From: Mantis religiosa
Lineage: Eukaryota; Arthropoda; Insecta; Mantodea; Mantidae
NCBI GenBank assembly: GCA_030765055.1
Contig: CM060953.1
Span: 105,299,424-105,363,423, forward strand
Direction of reading: 5' to 3'
Length of the DNA: 64,000 nucleotides
Part shown: one piece after another, positions 1-12,705 of the stretch
How the letters are laid out: every line of letters begins with the position of its first letter
Position numbering within the stretch: position 1 is the stretch's first letter
Program-made: the position numbers and the translations under genes
The notes under the pieces: generated by a model
What the model was told of the DNA's origin: nothing
What the model saw: only the letters and a program-made list of their open reading frames with translations
Database searches by the model: none

Positions 1-710
1 TCGTACTTTTTCATGTTATTCACAGTTACTTATTTTAACTTTACCCCAGTGTACACAATGTTTCTTTTCTGTTGTTAGTTTCTCTTATTATTGGCATACG
101 TACACAATTGAAACATAAATACAAACTTACAAACCGGTGTGCCACGAAATACCAAATCTCGGCTTTAAGTGCACGCAGTCATGGGAACCGGTCATTTCAA
201 AAGACTTTCATATGAACTGTGATTACGTGTGTAAAAGCTAGCTTAGGAGATTAGCCTTTCCTTAGCACTTCCAAAGTAGCCGATGTTTACGCACATCAAA
301 TTTCACAATGTGTCCCTGATCCGTTAAAGAGCCAGTATTTTTCTGTCTAGTGAATGCAGTACCAGTATCAGTATTTTGATATAGGTTGGAAATCGGGAAT
401 CACTAATTATAGTAAAGACTGTGTCGTCAATAGGGAACAAAGGGAAAGGAGCCTTCAGGTGAATGCACGAGCTCTCTCAGTTCAACAAAGGCACGCAATA
501 TTCAACTCTGAAGGATGAATACGCCTGATCTATTCAGAGACAGAAGTGCATAAAAGGCATGGATAACTATTTTTGGAACTAGGTTACTTTAATGTGATAC
601 CTGAGATAGTGAAGCTAATATCTTTATTAGCTAGGAAAACTTCATTATCTCTTACTGAAGGATGCCCTAAGAGATTATCGAATGCTCAAGATATACGTAT
701 TTAATGGAAA
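1..710. other. No gene recognised (left flank)
   Basis: A+T-rich sequence with no long open frame and no match that I recognise to a transposon, SINE or RNA gene. It ends where the mariner terminal repeat begins. Confidence 0.6.
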
Positions 711-729
711 TACGAGGGCTGTTCAATAA
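711..729 (+). repeat. mariner left terminal inverted repeat
   Basis: This 19-bp end is matched in inverted orientation by 1938-1956 with one G/T mismatch. It includes the presumed TA target duplication. It lies on the 3' side of the transposase gene. Confidence 0.9.
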
Positions 730-905
730 TGAATGGTCACAATTTTTTTGAGAACGTATCTTTACTCATCCTCAAAATTTTGATGGTCCTACTCAAAATA
801 GTCTGCCCTAAATGCGATGCACATATTCCAGCGTTTCTGCCAGTCTTCAAAGACATGCTGGAAACATTTTTTTTGAGAAATCTTTCAAAATGGTCTCCAC
901 AGCCT

Positions 906-1804
906 TCACCACTGCTTCTGATGATGATAATGCCTCCCACGAATGCGTTTCTTCAAATTAGGGAATAGAAAAAAGTCACATGGGGCTAAATCCGGACTAT
1001 AGGGAGGGTGAGGGATGCACTTCACGTTGAGTTTTGCAAGATATTCAGCAACAACATTGGCAATATGCGGCCGCGCATTATCGTGGTGCAACATCCAGCC
1101 TGCTTCACGGAAATGTGATCTTTGGCGCCTGTTATGGATTTGCAATGTTTTTACGACATACCTGTGGTATTTTCCAGTTACTGATGTGTGTGTAGGTACA
1201 ACATGCTGATAAACCATTCCATGAAAATCAAAGAATGAGATGACCATAACTTTCCCAGCAGAAGCAAACACTTTCGCTTTTTGGGAGGTTCGTGATGAAG
1301 GAGATTTCCACACTGAGCTTTGCTGTTTGCTCTCAGGATCAAAATGATGTAGGCAAGTTTCATTAGCCGTGATTGCGTTTGAAAGAAACTCAGGATCTTC
1401 CCTTAACCGCATGCAGAACTGCATGCGCAGGTCCTTTTGTTCTTGGAACCCATCGCGCACAAACACGTCTAATGTGTAATGTTTCTGTTCAGTATTTCAG
1501 AAAGTGATCTTGAGGTAATTCATCGATCCTCTCTCACAATGTTAGCAGCAGCGATGATGTTTTCTTCCGTAAGAGCAGTAACTGGAGCACCGGGTTCACC
1601 TTCCTTTAAAATTGATTGTCTCCCCTCTTTAAGCATTTTAAACCACCTTCGACCTGTGCTGTAGGGAAGAGCAGACTCTCTATAGACCTCCTGTAACACT
1701 GTATGGGCCTCAATTGAAGATTGGTTGAGACAAAAACAGAATTTCAAGCCGCATATTGTTCCTCTCGTGTTACCTTCATTGCAGCGGTAGGCGATACTGA
1801 ACAT
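906..1804 (-). pseudogene. mariner transposase, frameshifted
   Basis: The N-terminal part (1520-1804) has the helix-turn-helix of mariner transposases: a TVLQEVYRESALPYSTGRRWF-type segment followed by FKMLKEGRQSI. The C-terminal part (906-1466) is in another frame. It carries the DDE core, with the HHDNARPH motif (second Asp) and the YSPDLAPCDFFLFP motif (third Asp). The first catalytic position, normally inside a GDE(S/T)W motif, reads ANETC here, so Asp has become Asn. The N-terminal half ends at a stop at 1520 and the C-terminal half lies in a different frame, so at least one frameshift separates them. The family normally cuts and pastes the element into TA sites. This copy is inactive by two independent defects, and no full-length protein can be read. 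Confidence 0.9.
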
Positions 1805-1937
1805 GTTGAACTTGCCTGGTTCTCACAGGCGGGAACCAGGAGTACCAAAAATGAAAGTACTACAGGCTGTTTGTTTCACATTAAGCTAACAGAATATAAT
1901 AAGATTGAATTTTAGTGCGAAAAATTATAATAATTAT

Positions 1938-1956
1938 TTATTGAACAGCACTCGTA
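1938..1956 (-). repeat. mariner right terminal inverted repeat
   Basis: Inverted partner of 711-729. It lies upstream of the transposase start, which is the 5' end of the element. Confidence 0.9.
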
Positions 1957-2030
1957 CGTTTTTAGAATTCCTTTCTCAAAATAAAACCAAAGAAAATGAG
2001 GGGAAAAGCGATTTGTCCCTGTGTACGGTT

Positions 2031-2080
2031 TGTGCGTGTGCGTGTGTGTGTCTGAGAGAGTGAGTGAGAGAGAGAGAGAA
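2031..2080 (+). repeat. (GT)n-(GA)n microsatellite
   Basis: A short run of GTGT/GCGT units passes directly into GAGA units. It lies in the unique sequence between the mariner and the LINE. Confidence 0.85.
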
Positions 2081-2271
2081 TGAAGGTAGATGCAAACAGA
2101 ATACCTCTAAAACGGAAAGTCCATTCTATAGCACACTTGGGGCATCTGAGTTTAGCATTTTACATGGACACAAAATGGTTCCCTACACGTCCCAAGCCGT
2201 GCTTCACATATAAAAACGTGGTTATTTTTTAATTCAACAAAATGACAAAACCAGCACACACTAAAATTCCT

Positions 2272-2284
2272 ACTTCATAAAAAG
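2272..2284 (+). repeat. Target site duplication, left copy (LINE)
   Basis: The 13-bp sequence acttcataaaaag occurs here and, identically, at 6500-6512. It brackets the Jockey-type element and fixes its borders. Confidence 0.9.
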
Positions 2285-2799
2285 CAGACCAGCAGACCAG
2301 CAGAAGAATTGAGTCGTCCAGGTTTACCTGAACGGAGTGTTTGCTGCCCAGCACCTAGCCGCTTATTGCGGCTTTATCTGGACAGTATAATAGAGTCATC
2401 TTTGTCTCATGCAGTTGTCTTCGGCAGTGGTATGTCTAGCTTAGCGCGCTGTTGCCCTGTGGGGGGTTTTGCGCCTAGTGCTGGCTGCGCTCTTCCGGCT
2501 GTCTGGGAGGTATCTGAGCACAGTCCACTTAACAGGCTAGAGGGAAAGGATCAATGTTTAGGTATTGGACCTACTAAGCCCATTTCTGGGCTTGGGGGGT
2601 TGAAATCAGGGGAACGTGGCTCTGTTCAGTTCTGGTTACCCAATGCATTTTTGGGCAACCGGTAGCTCGGTCGGCGGCGAGGAGCCGTGTGGTCGTAACG
2701 GCCAAGGGTGTTCACCAGGATATTGGGATGGGAGTCCAGCTTATCATAGGTGATGCGCGATCTCTCCCGCACCACGTCCACGATTTACGGGACCCCGGA
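2285..2799 (-). other. LINE 3' untranslated region and repeat tail
   Basis: Downstream of the last recognisable RT/thumb coding sequence. The extreme end, next to the target duplication, consists of two cagaccag units plus a partial one on the plus strand. A plus-strand open frame here (2309-2665) has no recognisable content and is taken as chance in G+C-rich sequence. Confidence 0.7.
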
Positions 2800-4659
2800 T
2801 TAAATGTGGATGATTTGGGACGGGAATCTACGCCCGGTATCGTAGATCATGCGCAGTGAACTGTTCTGGACGCGCTGTAGTCTGCGAATAGTGGTCGGAG
2901 CCGCTGAATCCCAGACTACGCAGCCGTACAGAATCAGGGACGGTATAATCGCCCGATACAGGCGTAGTTTGAGGTGTGTTGGTATGGTGGATTTAAGCAC
3001 TGGGTACAACTGCGTTAGCGCTGCATGCCCTTGTCCGGCTTTGACCCGGACGTGAGGTCTGTAGGTGAGACTGCGATCGAGGTGGATGCCAAGATATTTG
3101 GCAGTGGGAACTCAAAGAATTTGCCTCTGCCTCAACCTCAGCGACCAATCCGGTCGCCCAGCTCGGACCTTAGCCAGAAGAAGAGCAGAGATCTTGGGGC
3201 TAATGGTTATCCTACACTTCTCACTCCAACGGCCAAGGGCGCGGAGCTGGCGCTGCAGCGGAGGATGACAATATCTTAGGATTTTGTTACGTGCCATTAT
3301 GAGGACGTCGTCGGCATATTAGCACGTAACAGTCTGTGGTTCTAACGGGAAGTCAGACATGTAGGCCGCAAAGAGTAACGGGGACAGCACACTGCTTTCT
3401 GGGACTCCCGCGTCTATGGGTCTGATAGATGACAGCCGTCCTTCCACTCTCACCCTGAACGTGTGGTCTCTGAGGAAACTACCCATCAGGGCGAGATAGG
3501 CAGGAGGTAAGTTGGCCTCCCCAAGTTTGTACAGTAGGCCTTGGTGCCAGGTTGTGGCAAAGGCTTCCTCTACGTCTAGCAGTACCGCGACTGTGCTGAG
3601 GTTTTCCTGGAATCTCAGGGCTGTCCTCTCGGCCAGATGCAGTAGCTGCAGGGTCGTGGAGTTTCCATGACGAAAACCAAACTGGTGATCGTGTAGGAGC
3701 TGCCTTTCCGCAAAAAGAGGCGTCAGGCGGGATAGGAGAAACCGCTCAAGTAGTTTTGAGACGGTTGGGAGAAGACTTATGGATCGGTATCTAGACGGAA
3801 AGACCGGATCTTTGCCGGGCTTCAGGATGCACACCACTCTCGAATCTTTGCAGCAAGCCGGAAAGTGTTAGAGGTGGAGGCACGCATTGAAGATCCGCGT
3901 CAAGTGGATGACGGCCCTCTTGGGAAGATGCTGGAGCATGATAGCGCTAACGCCATCATGTCCAGGGGATTTGTTCGGTTTCAATTTGCGGATTTCAGCA
4001 GTCACCGCCCTTGGGGGGACTATTGGGATATGGATGGCCCCATGGCGCCGCTGTGGCTCCTCATAGAGGTCTTCCACAGCAGCCTCCACGAGGTCAGTGG
4101 AGTCTTCGTCCTAGGGTTCCTCCCTCGGCTCCAATTGGCTTTCCAAATGATCCGCGAAAGCTGTGGCCTTATCTTGGGGCTCGTAAGCGAGTCTCCCGCG
4201 AGTGCCATGCAGCGGATGCTGGTAAAGAGTTTTCTCCCTCCTGAGAGGCATGATCTTCCAGGGGTGCTTTTCCTGGAGGTCCACGTTTCTGAAAGTGTTC
4301 TCCCAGACCACCTTACGTTGAGCACGGAGCAGCCGCCTTGCCAGGGATTTGAACCGCTGGTAAACTGCTCCTATCCTGGGATGACGGAAATGCTGCAATA
4401 GCTTCCGAACAGCTGCCTTGGCTTTTAGCAGCTGTGGAATCTCGTTTGAGATGGACAGAGGGTTAAGAATGTTGGTTTGGATACGGTAAGTGTGTGCACT
4501 CACCGCTTGACGGACTTGTTGGGAGAAACTCATCGCCACTGCCTCCAGCGCCTTGATATCGTCAATGCGTGTACGAGGGTCGATGGTTTGGTTGAGTTTG
4601 AGGATGGCTGCATCCCAGTTGACCTCGAGTTCCCAGTCTGAGTTTCGCAGAGCTGGCAT
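2800..4659 (-). pseudogene. Jockey ORF2, reverse transcriptase region
   Basis: Reading the minus strand, the RT fingers appear as LKPNKSPGHDG and ILKPGKDP...RYRSISLL. These are followed by the palm block with LLDVEEAF and the GVPESSVLSPLLF block. The catalytic YADD box is at 3307-3318, and the thumb includes IIPSLILYGCVVWDSAAP near 2900. Damage is plain. There are in-frame stops at 4111, 3868 and 3319, the last directly before YADD. The Asp of the AFD motif is changed to Ala, and more stops occur toward the 3' end. Much of the RT stays in one frame, so decay is moderate. Known role: target-primed reverse transcription of the element's own RNA. No product is possible from this copy. Confidence 0.9.
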
Positions 4660-5283
4660 GGTGACGTCGGAATCGACCATGACAGGGTCATGGTCGGAAA
4701 CCAGTTCATTCACCGCCGAGAGGTCTAAGTGAAATGGAAAGTTCTTTGTGATCATGCCGGACGGAAAGTGGGGCCTTTCGCCCCGTGCGCGCCAAGATTT
4801 GGGTCACCGCTTATGAGGCGGTAGAGTCCTCGTCTCCTCTGGTTGTTTGTACGGCTGTGCCAGAGCCCGTGTTTAGAGTTGAGGTCTCCTGCAATGCAAA
4901 CCACTGGGTGCAGGTTGAGAAGGGTTGCGTAATCAGCTTCGAAGAAGTGATTGCCAGGTGGGTCATATGCCACTATCAGCAGGGTGTCCTGTCCGCCGAC
5001 TGACAACCGGATGGCGCAGGCCTCCACGTGCTGCAGGGCAGGGAGAGGAACAAGGGTGTGCGTGATGGTGTCCACCACCCCGCTGACCATTACGATCGGT
5101 GCGATGGGTGACGTAACTTGGCAGCGAGAAGTCTATACCAGCATTCAGGAGCGTCTCGCAGATCATTAGGATGTCAATCCCGTAGGACTGTACAAACTCT
5201 AACATTCCTGGACGCTGATCCTTTACACCATTTGCGTTCCAGATCGCAGCACGTAATGGTCTCCTGGCAAGTCGGGGGGCCAT
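4660..5283 (-). pseudogene. Jockey ORF2, endonuclease region
   Basis: The start at 5283 reads MAPRLARRPLRAAIWNANG, which contains the IWNANG strand typical of LINE endonucleases, followed by DILMICETLL with the catalytic Glu. The middle part has shifted frame (4752-5090). It keeps the AYDPPGNHF segment and the GDLNSKHGLWHS motif. The last motif, SDHDPVMV (near 4690), is back in the first frame. At least two frameshifts therefore lie inside the domain. The family enzyme nicks target DNA to prime reverse transcription. All the main motifs are still visible, so this copy was once functional. Confidence 0.88.
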
Positions 5284-5550
5284 TACTCATCGGTGCATGG
5301 GAAAAGTTCCTCGAGTGTTTGGAGGAGTATGGTGTGCTTTTCGAGGAAGTCTAGCCTCGGTTCTTCAATCTTCTCCTTGCAGTCCCTAAGGATGGGGAGA
5401 ACTCTCAAAATCAGTTCGCCGAACCACAGAGAAAGCTACCTGTTCTGCAGCTGGTACCGGTGCTGGCGCTGCGGCCAGGCCGGTAGACTCAGCTAGGGCC
5501 TCCTTCCTGGTGGGAGGGGCTGCTGCCTGTGTTGCAGGCTTGGCTGTTCA

Positions 5551-6350
5551 TTACGCCTTGCGGCCTTTTTTCGGACGCTGTGGGTGCGGTGGGTCTTGTG
5601 GAGGTTTTGTTGCGGTGGGCTGTGGAGCCGCCTGCTCTGCTGCTTGCAGAGTGTGCTCTGCCCTTCCGAGAGCTGCCGCGAATGAGACTCTGGAACGGAC
5701 ATTTGCCAATCCCGCATTGCTTCCGCGTCGGTTCTCTATGATTTTCTGCCGCGCCATGCATCCCTTGTAAGTGCTCACGTGATCCTGGCGGCAGTTCGCA
5801 CATGTCTTCTCCTCAGGCGCTTTATCGCAATCCTTCAGGAGGTGGGGACCGCACACCGCAGGCTTGCGAGCTTGCGCTCGCACGCCATGCTGGAGTGGTG
5901 GAAGCCCATACACCTGTAGCATTGCACAGGTCCACCCTGACCGTGAAAGTGCTCAACATTCACGACAGTGTGGAACAGCATCCTAACAGCGTTGATGGGC
6001 TGAACTGCCCCTCCAGAACCTTGTCCACTACAACAAGGAAGATAGCCTTCCTCTGTGTGTACTATTTTTCTCAGCTGTGCAACAGCTGAGGCCTTGATGC
6101 CGTGCTCCTGTTCCAGAGCGAGTTTTACCTCCTCTGGTGGGCACTCGGAATCCAGTTCCCGCAGAACCCGTCTTTCGACGTTGGGTTTCTGGGGGGAGTA
6201 GTAGTAGAACTGTATCTCACAGTCCCGCAGAACCTGCTTTGCAGCCTCGAAATCTTCGGGACTGCTGGTATTGATGTAAACCTTGCGAGGCTTCCTCTTG
6301 GCCTCGAAGGGGTGCTTAAGCGTGGCCGCCAGCTTTCGCATGACGCCCAC
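5551..6350 (-). pseudogene. Jockey ORF1 (gag-like, zinc knuckles)
   Basis: The N-terminal part (5835-6350) has a PRE_C2HC-like RNA-binding region (RRVLRELDSECPPEEVKLAL) and then a first knuckle, CYRCMGFHHSSMAC (C-x2-C-x4-H-x4-C). The frame then changes. In the next frame (5551-5922) come the remains of knuckle two (PHLLKDC) and a third knuckle, CANCRQDHVSTYKGC (C-x2-C-x3-H-x6-C). A Pro/Gln-rich tail ends the protein. Three knuckles with this spacing are typical of Jockey ORF1, which coats element RNA. It is broken by a frameshift between the first and second knuckles. Confidence 0.87.
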
Positions 6351-6499
6351 GTGGTTTTTAAAGCTATAAGCTATGATGGGCGGAAGCTTGGACCCCCTTT
6401 TGGTTAGGGGTTGGGACGCCTGTACAGGTTGGCCCTCTGGCTTAGGACCAGGGTGAAACCCTCCTGGTCGGCGATGTCATCCTCTGCCTCTGAGTCGCA

Positions 6500-6512
6500 A
6501 CTTCATAAAAAG
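6500..6512 (+). repeat. Target site duplication, right copy (LINE)
   Basis: Identical 13-bp partner of 2272-2284. It lies at the 5' end of the element. Confidence 0.9.
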
Positions 6513-7197
6513 ATGATTTATATGGCTTTATATAAAATGGGTTCAATAAAAAGGCTCAATAAAACGGCTGAAAATGTACTCTTGGACCTGAATAAATTTC
6601 GTAGCAAGTAACATGCATATCGATGACAAAGGAAAGTCATGTACAAGGAGTTAAAATATATTCATTCTTTTTATAGCTCCGGTTTAACTGGAGGTGCCAA
6701 TTTTCTTATTTAAAATGAAACACTTCAGGTATAATAGACATTTTTGTCAACTTATTACTTTAAATTAGAAAAAAAAAACAAACAAACAAAGCTATAAGTT
6801 TAGCGAGTAAAGTATAGTACAGATATACCAAAAGCGCCGCGAAGAACTCTTTTGTCCTTCCAGCTTACAAGCTTGCTCTTTTCCCACCTTCAATTAAAAA
6901 GTAATGTTCGCACAAGGTGAGCTATTATGTGAAGCTGTCGTAAACTTAAGTACTAAGAGATTTGAAAAAAATATATATTTAAAATTAAAAAGCCGTAGTC
7001 CATTCAGGTTAAACTGAACTCAGGAAACAATTGTTAACATAATCACAACAGTAGCCTGTATACGGCTATCTCCGTACACAGAGTGCTTTGGAAGCTATTT
7101 AACAGGTGCACGACCTTCAATTGGATGTGTGAAATGTTCCTTCTCTTTGTAGCCTGTGAAGTTCTCTGTATACTGTACCGATTTCGTATAACTGGCT
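6513..7197. other. No gene recognised
   Basis: A+T-rich unique-looking sequence with a short A-rich tract near 6770. No coding or repeat signal that I recognise. Confidence 0.6.
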
Positions 7198-7440
7198 TAA
7201 GGCCGCGACGTGGCTGAGCGCTTAGACCGATTAACTCTCTCGAAGGAGGCCGGGTTTTGACCCCAGGCGACCACATGTAAGATTTTTGGTGGACAACATG
7301 GTTCTGGGGCCGGTTTTCTACGGGATCTCCTGTTTCCTCCGCCATCTCATTCCACCGGTGCTCCATCTTCATGTTATGTATCATTAACGCCACCGCTGCG
7401 GTTCCACATGTAGTGCGAGCGGGCGTTAAACACTACACAC
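7198..7440 (+). mobile_element. tRNA-derived SINE
   Basis: The head reads like a tRNA gene. A box A-like stretch (tggctgagcgcttagac) is followed about 35 bp later by a degenerate box B (cgggttttgaccccagg). The body contains ggttttctacgggatctcc and cctccgccatctcattccacc, a segment also found in the SINE at 61440-61795. It ends near a cgggcgttaaacactacacac tail. SINEs are transcribed by RNA polymerase III from the internal boxes and moved by LINE enzymes. The boxes here are degenerate, so the copy is probably silent. Confidence 0.75.
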
Positions 7441-8999
7441 ATTCATTATAACTAGCTTCTAAGTGCTAGACATAATGCACAAAATGTAGCAAAATAATAT
7501 AATAAAGCAAAATGTCTCTGAGTAGAATTTAATATTTCAAAATGTTGGCGTTTTGGTTTTAAATATTGAAATATTTTGTTTCCTTTTTTTTAAGTTAGAT
7601 ATAGGCCTTCATCCCCTTTGGGTAATTTACGCACCAGAAAATAGTGACCCGTTTTAAACATCTGGCTGCCACTTGTGTCTACAATTAAAAGTATAATAAA
7701 AGCATTTGTGCTAAAATTTAAATGGACCAACAAGATATAAAGAAGAAGCCGCTGAAGAGTGCATAAAGAAATTCATATCATTGAAGCATACCACATTTAT
7801 TTTCACAGCCTAATGGGACGGACCATTTTCTTGTGACCGTGTTTGATTAGCGTGCGCAGAATTTAATTCTGTTTAAATGCTAAAACGGAATTAGCATATT
7901 TATGCACTAATCCGTACAGACATTTCGCCAAACAAGGTGCATAAGCTTGTGAATGTTTGAACATTGCATCACAGATGCCATTAGAATTGAATTTAGATTT
8001 TCGCGGTGGAATAGGCATGGGAATATTTCAGCACAGCAAGCGCAACGATATGGGCAGAACAGGAAATTATTTCCGCACCTGGAGATCCGCTCTCTATTCA
8101 TTTCCTCTTGCTCCTGGATGAAATTAGTTTCGTTCCTGGCAGTCAACGCGCTCATCTATCCCTCGGTTATCTAAGCAGCGAATTCCGAATACTACTTTGC
8201 TTATTCCATGACTTACTTTATATGGCTTTTCAAATGTATCAAAGTTCTTTGCATTAGCCTCAGTTAAGGTATCATCTGAACTACGGAAAAACAAATTGCT
8301 CTCTACTAGAGATTACTGGTTAGATGAAACAGTAAAGGTGCTGTATCCCAGGACGTATATTCTCAATGAGGACATTTTCGTTTTTAATTCGCAGTAAATA
8401 AAATATATCAGCCTTGATCAAAACTCATAATACTGGACGCACATTATTTATTTTGCTTTCCTATTTAACGCAGTCCCTTTTGTAGCTTTTGAGAGAGTTA
8501 AATTAAACCTCGAAGAGATATCTAGTGTAGAACTTTAACTTACTTGTTTTCAATTTTCATTTTTAATTAAGAATGTAAATGTTATTCCTGTATGCAGATT
8601 TTTTGTTTAAGTCAAATGGCTGCTCTGTAAGTGCGATTTAAATGATTATTTATTGCGTAATTTGATACTCCAATGAAATTATGCCAAGCGGTGATACATT
8701 TCATACGAAACTTAGCGTTCTGAGACAAATATTCATCTATACTTTCGAACAAGCATTTTAAGTAAAATGTGTCCAAATGTAAGTAATATTCATTTCCATT
8801 TCAATTACAAATTATTATTATACATTTACATACTTATTACTGCAGTGAGTTGCTGGTTACCCTTGGACCCAATAGGCCCACACTCTGAAGTTGCCGAGCT
8901 AATGTGTCCCTATTGGCATCTTATCTAAATAACTTCTTCATTTTCGTCATATTTACTTATTTTCCTCAACCGATTGGCTCTTACTTTGCCCAGTAAGAT
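7441..8999. other. No gene recognised
   Basis: About 1.5 kb of A+T-rich sequence. Short open frames on both strands near 7907-8174 overlap each other and show no domain that I recognise. Confidence 0.55.
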
Positions 9000-9960
9000 C
9001 CCAATTTCAATTAAAGTTTTCCTAATGTTTGCACTCATTAACTTCATAGCTCAAACTTATTTTGTTTGCCTTGCCCATTCTTTTTTATCCGTCTTTTCTT
9101 TAAGCAACCTATTTTCTTCAAATTCTAAAAGCAAATGCCATTCTTTATCCCTTTGGTGACAATGGGCGTTTTTCCAGATCCCTCTTCGAAAATCCTTCAG
9201 TTTCAGCATCCCTGTTCTGGCCCATGCAAAGCCTTCTTTTGCTGCTTTATCACAAATATCAATGTATTTTTCCCTGTTCCAGATCACTTTCATCTCTCTA
9301 TAAATTTCCAATGAGCTTTTCAAGTTGAAGCTTCCTAACATTTTATGCCTTTCAATATCTTCCGTTCTTTCCAAAATACATTTTGCAATAGTTCCAGGTT
9401 TTCCCACGTGATACCAAACTCTATTTTAACATAATCATCTCTATCTTATTTAGCCATGAATCTTTCTGATTTATTCTTTCCTGTACCATCAAGCATTGAC
9501 GTAGAATATTCTGTTTATCTAAGCTCCTAATTCTCGCCCAATATTTTAACACCCTTTACACCATTATCCTCTAGTTCCCAGTCTTCCCAATTCTTCTTGC
9601 AGCACTCCATTTGCTGAAGCTCGTGGTAAAACTAAAACTTGTTTGCAAAAGTTTTTATGTATCACATTCATATTTGCACCCCTCCACCACCAAACCTCAT
9701 ATCTCTACCCCATACAGCATGTTTGGTTTTCTATGGCTATGTAAATTCTCTCCAGCTATTTTATTTGCATTTCTGGCTATTTATCTAGCCATTCTTATAT
9801 AGCTTTTAGTACAATTTTACCTTTGGTCATTGCCATTTTCTTCTGCTCTTTGCAGCGTCCCTTACTGCTTAATCATACACCCAGATAATTAAATGTATTG
9901 ACCACTTCATTTTCTCTTGTACAGGCATGTACAGACGTGAGGAAATATGTTCCAATGCAT
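9000..9960 (-). pseudogene. LINE ORF2 C-terminal fragment
   Basis: Minus-strand reading in shifting frames resembles the post-RT region of an insect non-LTR retrotransposon. Around 9730 it reads MLYGVEIWGL, matching the thumb motif LxYGxExWG. Downstream, 9057-9407 encodes a charged helical stretch (EIYREMKVIWNREKYIDICD and FAWARTGMLKLKDFRRGIW) of the kind that precedes the C-terminal zinc knuckle in these proteins. The knuckle cysteines are not clear. There is no endonuclease or RT core, so this is a 5'-truncated insertion, as is usual for LINEs. It is a different family from the Jockey copy at 2285-6499. Confidence 0.65.
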
Positions 9961-11174
9961 GCAAGATTGACCTATCGGATGGAGGCAAGTTTCTCATCAG
10001 TTAGTTGTACCATTACGGTTCAGTTATACCTGAGCTCGGCGCACAGGTATTTAAGCCTCAACGGAAAATAAAAACAATTTTGCCACATGAAACGTAGGTG
10101 GTTTTATACGACACTCCAGTATCAACTTAGGTATTTATCGATCCTTTTTTTATGGACGTCATTTTCTCTCTCTTTCTCCCTAGCAGATACATTCCTCAAC
10201 CATATTAATCTCCCCTTCTTCTCTTTTAAATGCATTTCCAATACTCAAACATGTAGTTTTATCTGGAACGAAATACTTCTACCTTTCTTAGATTAGCGAT
10301 AGTTAATATAATAATAAACTGCGTGGTATTTAAAGTTAAGGGTATCTTGTTCCAAAAATAAATACATTATTTTCTTTGTTACAGTTCCCAAGAACAGATC
10401 ATATGGACATACTACTACAATTAATATAGCCACCAAGTTACAAAATGACTTGACACCAAATAAATATTAAATATTGTTTTGTAAACATTAACATGATGAT
10501 TCTATAGGAATAGCCATACATTATGGATGCCTTTTAATTGGTAAACTGAGAAAAGTCCTCTTTCAACTCAGATTTTCCCCCATTCTACATATTTAACTTC
10601 CTAGCAAACAATAACCTGTGTGTGTGCCCGTCGAAGTTAAAAGCCTTTTTCCATTCCAGCGATCCTGCCATGACTCGCTGTCCCATATCCCCACAAAAGA
10701 ACCTCGAGGGCATCGAGAGAAACCGGAGAACGGTGAATAGTGACAAATTGCGACGACGTACAAAAGCAAGACGCGTTGCTATATATGGCTCTTTCATCCC
10801 TCTCGCAATCCATACACTACAGGTACGTGCTTCACAAAGTAGTCAGCCAGAACCCGGTCTGTTATTTACCCTAATGAAATCGAAGCGAGTCACAAATGAC
10901 TGCATTTGTATGTGTAATTCCAGGTATTTGTTGCATATTGTTGATGTATTCTGATCTAGTTTGCATACTTTTCCTTAAAATGGACCGTAAAATTGCCCAC
11001 TCAGAGGTATTATTCACCTCGATTTACACATGAGCTATAGGTACAAATTTACTATAAGCTAACAAAAGCTGGCTTGAACTTCTGTTTCTGAAGCTATAGC
11101 TTGATTACCCATTTCCGGTTATTATGGTTTGTTCCTTTTTTCAAAGATTTAGAACAAGGCAGAATAGTAATTGA
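9961..11174. other. No gene recognised
   Basis: A+T-rich sequence up to the AAT array. Overlapping short frames at 10585-10954 on both strands show no recognisable domain. Confidence 0.55.

Positions 11175-12705
<1,531 letters not shown>

Larger units (their letters stand above)
711..1956 (-). mobile_element. mariner (Tc1/mariner) DNA transposon, dead copy
   Basis: The element is bounded by 19-bp ends that are inverted copies with one mismatch: tacgagggctgttcaataa at the left and the complement of tacgagtgctgttcaataa at the right. The outermost TA on each side fits the TA target duplication that mariners make. Inside, on the minus strand, are the two halves of a mariner transposase. The length, about 1.25 kb, is normal for the family. 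The transposase is frameshifted and has lost a catalytic residue, so this copy cannot move itself. Its ends look intact enough to be recognised by a transposase from another copy. Confidence 0.92.
2285..6499 (-). mobile_element. Jockey-type non-LTR retrotransposon, near full length, inactive
   Basis: A 4.2-kb G+C-richer block sits in A+T-rich surroundings and is flanked by a perfect 13-bp duplication. On the minus strand it reads in the usual order: short 5' leader (6499-6351), ORF1 with three zinc knuckles, ORF2 with an apurinic-type endonuclease and a reverse transcriptase, then a 3' untranslated region. Instead of poly(A), the 3' end has short repeats of a CTGGTCTG unit next to the duplication. 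The length is a little short of the roughly 5 kb common for the clade. Both reading frames carry stops and frameshifts, so it is a dead insertion. The clade call rests on the ORF1 and RT character and was not tested by phylogeny. Confidence 0.88.

Noticed and set aside
2309..2665. 118-codon plus-strand frame
   Set aside because: It lies antisense in the 3' region of the LINE and shows no domain.
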